A DNA stretch of 36,858 nt. It comes from a virus. The stretch's first letter is position 1. The number at the start of each line of letters is the position of its first letter. The translations under genes and the position numbers were made by a program. The notes under the pieces were generated by a model that ran no database searches, was not told the DNA's origin, and saw only the letters and a list, made by a program, of their open reading frames with translations. The stretch spans positions 1 through 36,858 of the IMG/VR virus record IMGVR_UViG_3300047409_000809; one strand, 5' to 3'. This document shows positions 1-6,431 of this stretch, in pieces.

Positions 1-35
1 GTCCCGGGGCGATCGGTCTGGACTTTTGACCCGCC

Positions 36-437
36 CTACCCCCGGCCCAGGTCGCGGGTCAGGCGGATCGCGCGGCGGCTGTCGAGCCTCAGGTCGGCGG
101 CGGTGCAACCGCCCGAAGCGAACAGCGCCTCGAGCTTCTGCTTGACCACCGAGTGATGCCACGCGCAGGCCGATTGCCAGTTCGTCGAGTCCCAGAACTT
201 GGCGCGATCGCCCTTGTGGGGCTCGACGTGGTCGACCACCGCGACCGCCTCGAACCGCCCGACCGCCATGCATCCGACACAGAACGGATGCGCCCGCTTG
301 TACGCCGTGGCCGCCTTGTCCCAGGCGCGCGAGTAGCCGCGCGCCCGCGCACTGCCCCGCCTCTGGTCATACGCCTTGAGCTGCTCGGGACGGGAGGCCT
401 GGCCACGCGGCCGGAACGTTCGCGGCATCTCCGGCAT
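36..437 (-). CDS. HNH endonuclease
   Basis: 133 residues. Two Cys pairs hold the zinc-ribbon-like fold (C-x2-C in HPFCVGC, later SACAWHH). The HNH core is visible as VDHVEPHKGD (DH), then an Asn in STNWQSAC and the terminal HH with a following Lys. Phage HNH nucleases of this size usually sit next to the small terminase and aid DNA packaging or cos cleavage; that gene would lie just left of position 1. It is the last gene of the leftward early operon seen here, 49 bp after the NusG-like gene. ATG at 437 is the first start; ATG at 428 is an alternative. Family call is firm, packaging role is inference. Confidence 0.85.
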   Translation of the reverse strand: MPEMPRTFRPRGQASRPEQLKAYDQRRGSARARGYSRAWDKAATAYKRAHPFCVGCMAVGRFEAVAVVDHVEPHKGDRAKFWDSTNWQSACAWHHSVVKQKLEALFASGGCTAADLRLDSRRAIRLTRDLGRG

Positions 438-486
438 GGCGCTTGTCTCATGCTGCCGCCGCGCCGGTGACTCTGCCCCGCGAGGC

Positions 487-1170
487 TCAGAGCACTCGGA
501 CCTGGTTGACGGAGACCTCGATGGGAGTGACCCGTCCGAAGAGCGCCATCAACACAGTGATTCGCCCGCGGTCGTCAAGCTTCTCGATGCGGCCGACCTG
601 GTATCTCCACACCTCATCGTCCACTTCGACCGCATCGCCGACCTTGAACGGCATGGCGATCTTGCCCCGCCCGCCGGCCTTCTTCGACGCCTTGGCCGCG
701 CTCACCTCGAACAGCGCCTGCAGCTCGGCTTCCTTGTCGCGCACGATCGCGATCGCGCGCTCGGGCACGATCGCCGGCCGCTCGAACGACCGCTCGATCA
801 TCCCGCCGATGCCGCGCACCGCATAGATCCGCTTCCAGCCGAGGTCGGTCTCGTCGAAGCGGACGAAGATATAGCCGGGGAAGAACGACCGCCGCACATT
901 CCGCCGCTTGAAGTAGTTCTGCCTGACCGAGGTGATGAAAGTCGGCCGGTACACCTCGAAGCCGCGGTAGATCAGCATCTCCTCGGCGGTCGCCTCCTTC
1001 ACACCCCCGGTCAGCGCGATGTGCCAGGCCGGATCGCCCCCGCCCCCGCCCGGACACGGCTCGGTCCGCTCCGGCACCGGGATCGGCCAGAGCTGCCCCC
1101 ATTTGCCGTCGGCGACCACCTCGGCATGCCGGCGCGCCTCGTCGCTGATCGGACGGAGGTCCAGGCTCAT
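487..1170 (-). CDS. NusG/RfaH-like transcription elongation factor
   Basis: 227 residues. An N-terminal NGN-like region contains EMLIYRGFEVYRPTF and SFFPGYIFVRF, typical of the NusG family. A C-terminal KOW-like segment contains MPFKVGDAVEV and ITVLMALFGRVTPIEV. NusG paralogues bind the clamp helices of RNA polymerase and alter pausing or termination. The start is ATG 1170, which overlaps the stop of the upstream initiator gene (ATGA). The reading frame extends further upstream but only into that gene. Its place at the end of the early operon, ahead of the presumed packaging and late genes, suggests a late-gene antiterminator; that role is inferred. Confidence 0.85.
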   Translation of the reverse strand: MSLDLRPISDEARRHAEVVADGKWGQLWPIPVPERTEPCPGGGGGDPAWHIALTGGVKEATAEEMLIYRGFEVYRPTFITSVRQNYFKRRNVRRSFFPGYIFVRFDETDLGWKRIYAVRGIGGMIERSFERPAIVPERAIAIVRDKEAELQALFEVSAAKASKKAGGRGKIAMPFKVGDAVEVDDEVWRYQVGRIEKLDDRGRITVLMALFGRVTPIEVSVNQVRVL

Positions 1171-2357
1171 CGCGTTTCTCCCATGATGCGGGCCGACTCG
1201 TCGCGCAGCGCCGCGTCCCGCTCGCGCGCGTCCGGCGGCACCAGCGACGGCACCCAGAACACCTTCGCCTTGTCCGGCCGCGGCAGGTCGACTCCGGCCC
1301 CCTTCAGCGCCGTCACCCACGCCGCGAACGCCGCCCCGCCGACCTCGACCGCGACGAACGTCCGCGCCGCCATCTCGATCTCCTCGAAGCGTGCCATCCC
1401 GACCGGCCAGCCGATGCCCTTGCCAGCCAGCTCGATACGCTGGCGGAGCGCCACGCTCTCCGGCGAGCGCGGATCGCGGAGGCGGTCGCCGAGCTGCCGC
1501 ATCGTGTCGAACAGGAGCCACGACCAGGCCCGGTCGAAGGCCCCGACGATCTTCCGCTCGGCCGCCACGATCGCCGGCGCCGAGGCCGCGGCAACCTGCG
1601 GCACGTTCAGCCAGCGGCTCTTCTCGCCGATGAGGTTGTGCAGGTACGGGAGCGCCTTGCCCTTGCGCCGAGCCCTGTGGAAAACGAGGAAAGCGGGCAC
1701 TGCCGCGACCAGTTGCTGGCGCTCACTCGCCGAGAGGCGCGACAGTGCGTTCACTGCCAGCCCCTCGCTGTCGAGCGCATAGTCCGGCCAGAGCGTCGCC
1801 AGGGCGGCGAGCGCTTCGGCGACGGTCAGCCCTTCCCCGCTGGCTCGCGCGCGCGCCTCTCTCTCTTGGTTCCTAGGTTCCATAACTGGTTCTTGTTGCC
1901 GCACCAGTGCGGCAGCGTCAGCCGCAGATTGCGGCAGCGTTTGCGGCAGCGCGTTGCCGCAATCTGCGGCAGCGTCGGCATCCTCGGGCGCCGTCTCGGC
2001 GTTACCGCAATCTGCGGCAGCGTAGCGGGGCTCGATGATGCAGCCGCGCGGCAACAACGGCTCGATCTCGGCGAGCGGCGCGGCGAAATGCGGCGACGTC
2101 GCCAGGATGAAGAAATCGACCGTCTTGCGCCCCTGGAAGCGCAGCGGAATCCGCCGGATCAGCCCGCGCTCGACCAGGTCCGGGATCCGCCGCTGGATGC
2201 TGTCGGCCGACTGCTCGCTCTCCTCGACGATCGTCTGCTGCGACGGCCAGGCGCAGCCGGCATCGTTGGCATAGTTGGCGATCGACCACAGCACGGCCTT
2301 GCCGCTCGGCCCGCCGGCCTTCTGCCCGATCGCCCAGGTGACCGCCTGGAAGCTCAC
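1167..2357 (-). CDS. Helix-turn-helix replication initiator-like protein
   Basis: 396 residues from a GTG at 2357 that overlaps the preceding stop (GTGA). The N-terminal third is a winged helix-turn-helix (GKAVLWSIANYANDAG, WPSQQTIVEESEQSADSI, IPDLVERGLIRRI), the arrangement found in phage O-like and plasmid Rep-like initiators. A low-complexity linker (about residues 110-160, twice AAADCGNA) is encoded by palindromic iteron-like DNA. The C-terminal region is alpha-helical with no recognised enzyme motif. Lambda keeps its origin inside the O gene, and the same layout is suggested here. An upstream ATG at 2471 would run through the preceding gene and is less likely. Initiator function is inferred from fold and iterons. 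Confidence 0.65.
   Translation of the reverse strand: MSFQAVTWAIGQKAGGPSGKAVLWSIANYANDAGCAWPSQQTIVEESEQSADSIQRRIPDLVERGLIRRIPLRFQGRKTVDFFILATSPHFAAPLAEIEPLLPRGCIIEPRYAAADCGNAETAPEDADAAADCGNALPQTLPQSAADAAALVRQQEPVMEPRNQEREARARASGEGLTVAEALAALATLWPDYALDSEGLAVNALSRLSASERQQLVAAVPAFLVFHRARRKGKALPYLHNLIGEKSRWLNVPQVAAASAPAIVAAERKIVGAFDRAWSWLLFDTMRQLGDRLRDPRSPESVALRQRIELAGKGIGWPVGMARFEEIEMAARTFVAVEVGGAAFAAWVTALKGAGVDLPRPDKAKVFWVPSLVPPDARERDAALRDESARIMGETR
1896..2022. repeat. Iteron-like palindromic repeats, putative replication origin
   Basis: Five related units lie inside the initiator-like gene: 1896-1917, 1921-1939, 1941-1951 (half unit), 1954-1974 and 2002-2022. The common form is TTGCCGCAatcTGCGGCAG followed by CG, itself a palindrome. 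A comparatively A+T-rich stretch (about 1858-1897, including TTGGTTCCTAGGTTCCATAA) adjoins the cluster. Iterons plus an AT-rich block inside an initiator gene is the lambda-type origin plan. The repeats also encode an Ala-rich linker, so a purely protein-level explanation remains possible. Confidence 0.5.
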
Positions 2358-2542
2358 GCCGGCACCGCGACGCACGCCGGCGTCCGCTCGGTCTGGATCC
2401 GATCGACGCCGCGCCACCATTCGATCCAGGTCGACGCCGGTTCGTGCCGCGTGACTTTGCAGAGGCCGCATCGGAGGCAGACCCGCTCAGTCTTGTACAC
2501 GAACCGGGCCGGCTCGCCCCATTGATGGCGAGGTATGGTCAT
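2354..2542 (-). CDS. Small Cys-rich hypothetical protein
   Basis: 62 residues from ATG 2542, which overlaps the stop of the HD gene (ATGA); ATG 2551 is an alternative start. It contains a CLRCGLC cluster followed by basic and Trp residues (STWIEWWRGVD), suggesting a metal-binding knuckle. No family is recognised. It is translationally coupled at both ends (GTGA into the initiator gene), so it is almost certainly expressed with the early operon. Confidence 0.6.
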   Translation of the reverse strand: MTIPRHQWGEPARFVYKTERVCLRCGLCKVTRHEPASTWIEWWRGVDRIQTERTPACVAVPA

Positions 2543-3174
2543 GATGACCATCCCCCGAGCCCACGGCACGCCGGCAGCCAGCGCCGGCAGTCCTCACGGA
2601 GCTGCGCCTCGGCCCGCTGCCACGCCCACGGCACGATGCGCCTACCCGCGAGCGGCTCCTCCCCGGCCAGGATCTCCCACGGATGCGGACAGCGCATCAG
2701 GTCGCGCCATTCCGTGTTGAGCATGATCCGGTCGTAGCGCTCGACGATCACGCCGATGTCGCCGGGCGGCGGCCAGTCGAGCCCCGCGGCCGCGGCGACG
2801 GCACGGTCCATCCGCTCGGTCATCCGCCGGTAGGCGGCGAGGATGACGCCGGAGAGCACCCCGAATTCCGTCTCCGCCACCGCCGCCAGCGCGCGCTTCT
2901 TCGGCGTCGTCTCGTCGCGGAAATAGGCCTCGTGAAAGTCATGGATGAGGAAGTATCCGGCCGCCGCCGCCGGCGCCCCCGACTCGTGCACCGCCAGGGT
3001 CCCGCGCGACAGGTGCTCGGCGACCGAATAGACGGTGTCGGGCGTGGCGCCGTTGTAGCGCGGCTCCTTGGCGAGGTGCGTGCACATCGCGTCGAAGTCG
3101 ATGTCCTCCGGATGCGGATCGAACAGGTCGATCGTCCGCCCATCGGCATGCACGAAGACGGTCTCGCGCCTCAT
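2539..3174 (-). CDS. HD-domain phosphohydrolase (YfbR-like)
   Basis: 211 residues. The order of metal ligands fits the HD superfamily: His in YSVAEHLSRG, then FLIHDFHEAYFRDE (the HD pair with a catalytic Glu), and a distal Asp in VERYDRIMLNTEW. The N-terminus (TIDLFDPHPEDIDFDAMCTH) is typical of phage and prophage YfbR-type 5'-deoxynucleotidase relatives. These remove phosphate from dNMPs and can shift nucleotide pools during replication. It starts at ATG 3174, overlapping the methyltransferase stop. Family is firm, substrate is not shown. Confidence 0.8.
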   Translation of the reverse strand: MRRETVFVHADGRTIDLFDPHPEDIDFDAMCTHLAKEPRYNGATPDTVYSVAEHLSRGTLAVHESGAPAAAAGYFLIHDFHEAYFRDETTPKKRALAAVAETEFGVLSGVILAAYRRMTERMDRAVAAAAGLDWPPPGDIGVIVERYDRIMLNTEWRDLMRCPHPWEILAGEEPLAGRRIVPWAWQRAEAQLREDCRRWLPACRGLGGWSS

Positions 3175-3908
3175 AGCGCCAGCGCCTCCTGCTCATCGCG
3201 CCTCGGCGGCACCTTGACGAACATGTTCGGCTGACGAATCTCGGCCTCGATCCGCTTCCGCGCCGTCGCGAAATGGCCCGCATCGAGCTCGATGCCGACG
3301 AAGCGGTAGCCGGCGCGGAGGGCGGCTATCCCGGTGCTGCCTGACCCCATGTAGGGGTCGACCACGACCGCCCCATCGGCGAGGCGGCATTGCTCGAGCA
3401 CCCAGCCCATCAGCGCGATCGGCTTCTGCGCCGGGTGCACCCGTCGCCCGCTGACCGCCACGTTCTCCTCCCCGCCGCGTACCAGGCCCCGCCAGATGTG
3501 ACTGAACATGCGCCCGGGTCGATCGAGGTTCGTCCAGGCGACCTCGAAATCGGCGTTGTTATCGGGCGGCGTGCCGGCCCGCTTGTCCCACACCAGCCAG
3601 CAACGCGCGTCCGGCAGCCGCGAGGAAAAATGATTGCCGCCGAATAGCACGACGACGGGAAAGCCGAGGAGGTGCGCGGGATCGAATGGCTCATCGTCGC
3701 CGATGATGTGCCGCGATTCCTGCTTCCACGCCGTCATCGAGAACTTGCCGATCGGCCGGCGACCGCCGGTGATCGCGCCATAGTTCATGCCATAGGGCGG
3801 GTCGCCCACGATCGCGTCGACCGGATCCAGCGTCGGCAGGATCTCTCGGCAGTCGCCGAGCCAGAGCTGCACGCGCCCGTCGAGGAGGCTGACCGGCGCG
3901 TTCATCAT
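3171..3908 (-). CDS. DNA methyltransferase (beta-class, N6-adenine/N4-cytosine)
   Basis: 245 residues. The catalytic motif IV comes first (AIVGDPPYGMNYG) and the SAM-binding motif I last (VVVDPYMGSGSTGIAALRAG, then FVGIELD), the beta-class order. The central part (NADFEVAWTNLDRPGRMFSH, HPAQKPIALMGW) is the usual middle of small phage DNA methyltransferases. The DPPY motif fits N6-adenine, though N4-cytosine cannot be excluded. There is no restriction partner nearby, so it is an orphan enzyme, probably protecting phage DNA or regulating genes. Two adjacent ATGs (3908, 3905) follow the C5-methyltransferase stop. Confidence 0.85.
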   Translation of the reverse strand: MMNAPVSLLDGRVQLWLGDCREILPTLDPVDAIVGDPPYGMNYGAITGGRRPIGKFSMTAWKQESRHIIGDDEPFDPAHLLGFPVVVLFGGNHFSSRLPDARCWLVWDKRAGTPPDNNADFEVAWTNLDRPGRMFSHIWRGLVRGGEENVAVSGRRVHPAQKPIALMGWVLEQCRLADGAVVVDPYMGSGSTGIAALRAGYRFVGIELDAGHFATARKRIEAEIRQPNMFVKVPPRRDEQEALAL

Positions 3909-5917
3909 CCCGCCCTCGCCATTTCCGGGCAGTTCGCCCTGACCAGCGCGGCGGCGTGCGGCGGGCAGACGCTGTTGCCGACCATGCGGCCCTTGGCTTC
4001 GCCGGAGAGCGGGCGGCCCTCGAACTCGATGTCGATCCGGTAGTCGGGCGGGAAGCCCTGCGCCAGGAACCGCTCGCGCGCGGTCAGCATGCGCATGCCG
4101 ATGTCGACGATGACGTAGGGCTCGCCGGCGATCGTCACCGTCACCAAGCCGACGCGGTCCCGGCCGGTCACGGTGTGGAGCGGCGCAACCGCGTCCTGCC
4201 ACTGGCCGCCGCTGCCGTAATACTTGGTCAGGAAGGCCGCCACCATCGCGGCATGGTTGGCCTCGGCGCAGAGCGTCTTCAGCGGCTCCTCGGCGCCGTA
4301 GCTCTGCCGCTCCGAGCCCTTCATGTTGAGCATGTGGGCGGCGACCAGGCCCTGCGTGCAGCCCTTGCCGACGATGGTCGAGACCGGCTCGGTCGGTGCA
4401 TGCCCGACCATGTCGGTGTTGTGCTGGGCGAGGAACGCCGCGACCAGGGCATGCCGCGGGTCGCAGGTGACCGTCCTCAGCGGCTCGTCCGCCCGGGCGC
4501 TGCGATTGTCGCCGCCTTGGCCCTCACCGTAATAGGCGGAGAGAACCGGCGCGACCAGCGAGGCGCCGTTGCCGCCAGGCACGATCGTCGACACCGGCCC
4601 ATCGACCGATGCGACGCGAGGATCCTGCCCGGGCCGCTCGCCGTAGCGCGGCACCATGAACGGCGCGACGACGGCATGATTGTTGCCGAGCGCCTGGACC
4701 GTCCCGAGGGGCTCCTCGACCGAGTATTCGCGCCGCCCGCCGCTGTCGCCATGTGCCAGACCGGCAAGGAACGGCGTCACGATCCCAAGCGGCGCCGCCC
4801 CGCCCGGGTGCGTCTCGCTATGCGCCGCCGTCACCGTGTGCAGCGGCTCGTCCACCCGGTGCCCGGTCGAGTTCTGCCGCCACTTCGTCACGAACGGAGT
4901 CACCAGCGCATGCTCGCCGCGATGCGCCGTGGTTTGCGTCCTAAGCGGCTCGCTCGTCCCGTTGCACCGCAGGTCGCCAGCATGCGTCACCGGCACGATG
5001 CAAGAGCCGAGGAACGACGAAGGAGCGACCGGGACCAGGAAAGGCTCGGCCGCATCGATCACATACCGTTTCACCCCGCGCGCGATCCTCGCCATCGTCG
5101 CCTCGGCGAGCGGCCGGTTCACCCGCGTGCCGGTGACCCGGTAATACGCCCGCGCCTCCTCCCGCGTCATGAAGATCGACGGGCAGGGCAGCGACCAGTC
5201 GATGATCTCCGCGGCGGTCCGCCACGGCCTCAGCGAGCCCGCCTTGACCGCGTCCGACTTCGGGTCGCCATGGGTCGGCTCCGGCCACACGATCGCCTTG
5301 CCGTCGCACCGCGCGATGACGAACAGCCGCTTGCGGATCGTCGGCGCGCCATGGGCCGAGGCGCGGTCCTCCCGCCACTCGACGGCATAGCCGAGCCGGC
5401 GGAGCTGCCGCACCCATTCGTTGAACGTCTCGCCCGCCCGCGCCGGGTCCGGCCGGAGCTTGCCCTCGCCGTCCTCGGAAAGCGGCCCCCATTGCCGCCA
5501 CTCCTCGACGTTCTCGAGGATGATCACGCGCGGCCGCCGCTTCTTCGCCCACAGGATCACGATCCAGCCGAGGTCGCGGCTGTTCCGCGCCGCATGGCGG
5601 ATCGGCACGCCGCCCTTGGCCTTGGAGTGGTGCGTGCAGTCGGGCGAGGCCCAGAACAGCCCGATCGGCCGCCCCGGCTCGACCGAATCCGGGTCGACCT
5701 TCCAGATGTTGTTGGAGAGGTGCCGCGTCGCCGGATGGTTGGCGGCGTGCATCGCCAGCGCCATGCCGTCGTGATTGATCGCGACGTCGGGCGAGCGCCC
5801 GAGCGCCATCTCGATCCCGGTCGAAGCCCCGCCGCCGCCGGCGAAGCTGTCGACGATGATCTCCTCGCCCGGCCGCGCCGTCGTCGCCTGCAGGAACTCG
5901 GTGAAGCTCGGGCTCAT
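3905..5917 (-). CDS. C5-cytosine DNA methyltransferase with internal repeats
   Basis: 670 residues. Motif I is VDSFAGGGGASTGIE, motif IV carries the catalytic Cys as FWASPDCTHHSKAKGG (SPDC rather than the usual PPC), motif VI is ILENVEEW, motif VIII is RKRLFVIAR, and motifs IX/X lie in LTARERFLAQGFP and GRMVGNSVCPPHAAAL. Between VIII and IX, about residues 320-590, lie eight degenerate units of roughly 30-36 residues (core EPLxTVT...HALVAPF). This is where target recognition normally sits, and it makes the protein much longer than a typical single-domain enzyme. The start at ATG 5917 overlaps the previous stop. It is an orphan enzyme with no restriction partner. Confidence 0.9.
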   Translation of the reverse strand: MSPSFTEFLQATTARPGEEIIVDSFAGGGGASTGIEMALGRSPDVAINHDGMALAMHAANHPATRHLSNNIWKVDPDSVEPGRPIGLFWASPDCTHHSKAKGGVPIRHAARNSRDLGWIVILWAKKRRPRVIILENVEEWRQWGPLSEDGEGKLRPDPARAGETFNEWVRQLRRLGYAVEWREDRASAHGAPTIRKRLFVIARCDGKAIVWPEPTHGDPKSDAVKAGSLRPWRTAAEIIDWSLPCPSIFMTREEARAYYRVTGTRVNRPLAEATMARIARGVKRYVIDAAEPFLVPVAPSSFLGSCIVPVTHAGDLRCNGTSEPLRTQTTAHRGEHALVTPFVTKWRQNSTGHRVDEPLHTVTAAHSETHPGGAAPLGIVTPFLAGLAHGDSGGRREYSVEEPLGTVQALGNNHAVVAPFMVPRYGERPGQDPRVASVDGPVSTIVPGGNGASLVAPVLSAYYGEGQGGDNRSARADEPLRTVTCDPRHALVAAFLAQHNTDMVGHAPTEPVSTIVGKGCTQGLVAAHMLNMKGSERQSYGAEEPLKTLCAEANHAAMVAAFLTKYYGSGGQWQDAVAPLHTVTGRDRVGLVTVTIAGEPYVIVDIGMRMLTARERFLAQGFPPDYRIDIEFEGRPLSGEAKGRMVGNSVCPPHAAALVRANCPEMARAG
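4150..4965 (-). repeat. Eight degenerate repeats inside the C5 methyltransferase
   Basis: In-frame repeats with recurring cores: SEPLRTQTT, DEPLHTVTAA, EEPLGTVQAL, DGPVSTIVPG, DEPLRTVTCD, TEPVSTIVGK, EEPLKTLCAE and VAPLHTVTGR. Each is followed by a small hydrophobic block such as HALVAPF or GLVAAHM and, in several, by a Tyr/Gly-rich turn. The units are diverged at DNA level, so they are old or under diversifying selection. Confidence 0.8.
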
Positions 5918-6213
5918 GCGTTCCGCGCCCCCAGCCCGCACGCCGAGAGCGCCCGGAAGAGGAGGTCATACGACCCGCGCTTGACCCGGTCGAAGCCCTC
6001 GACCTTTGCGACGATCGCCTCCTCATCGTCGACGAATTTTCCCGCCCGCCAGCGCTCGCGCAGCGCCCCCTTGAAGGGCGGCGTCTTGGTGAGCACGACC
6101 TGGTAGTCGCCGATCAGCCGATCGCCGCCGACATTGGCTATCTCGACCAGGCCGATCGTCCGCTTGCGCGTCTCGTCCCCGCCGGGAAGCATCTCGATCG
6201 TGCAGCGGATCAT
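5914..6213 (-). CDS. Conserved phage hypothetical protein
   Basis: 99 residues from ATG 6213 (ATGA coupling with the upstream gene). It begins MIRCTIEMLPGGDETRKRTI and has alternating hydrophobic segments (LIGDYQVVLTK, DDEEAIVAKVEGFDRVKRG) suggesting a small beta-sandwich. Small proteins with this beginning are common in alphaproteobacterial prophages, but no function is known to me. The reading frame extends to an ATG at 6273, which would run into the preceding gene. Confidence 0.65.
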   Translation of the reverse strand: MIRCTIEMLPGGDETRKRTIGLVEIANVGGDRLIGDYQVVLTKTPPFKGALRERWRAGKFVDDEEAIVAKVEGFDRVKRGSYDLLFRALSACGLGARNA

Positions 6214-6431
6214 GACGCCACCCCGTTCCGCCGCATGTCCAGCGCGCTCTGCCCGGGCAGCGGGTCGCCGCACAGCGCCGCGGTGATCGACCGCGGCGCC
6301 CCCGCATAGGCCGCCGCTGGTGCCCGCTTCGGCGCGCGGTCGGCGAGGTCGCGGCTGAAGCCGCGATGCGCCACCTTGCCGCTCCAGGCGACGCCCTTGA
6401 CCGCCGCCTGCTCTTTCGACCGGTCCCGCAT
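6210..6431 (-). CDS. Hypothetical protein
   Basis: 73 residues starting at ATG 6431, immediately after the TAA of the ParB/MT-A70 gene, and ending in ATGA overlap with the next gene. Lys/Arg/Ala-rich and without predicted membrane segment or known motif. Support comes from its fit in the tightly packed operon rather than from homology. Confidence 0.55.
   Translation of the reverse strand: MRDRSKEQAAVKGVAWSGKVAHRGFSRDLADRAPKRAPAAAYAGAPRSITAALCGDPLPGQSALDMRRNGVAS

Noticed and set aside
376-1782. 468-residue reading frame on the plus strand
   Set aside because: Runs antisense across the NusG-like gene and initiator gene and has shadow composition.
1896-2022. CRISPR array
   Set aside because: Spacing is irregular, units are palindromic and translated, and no cas genes are present.
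3956-6106. 716-residue reading frame on the plus strand
   Set aside because: Antisense of the C5 methyltransferase, His/Arg/Ala-rich with no recognisable domain.
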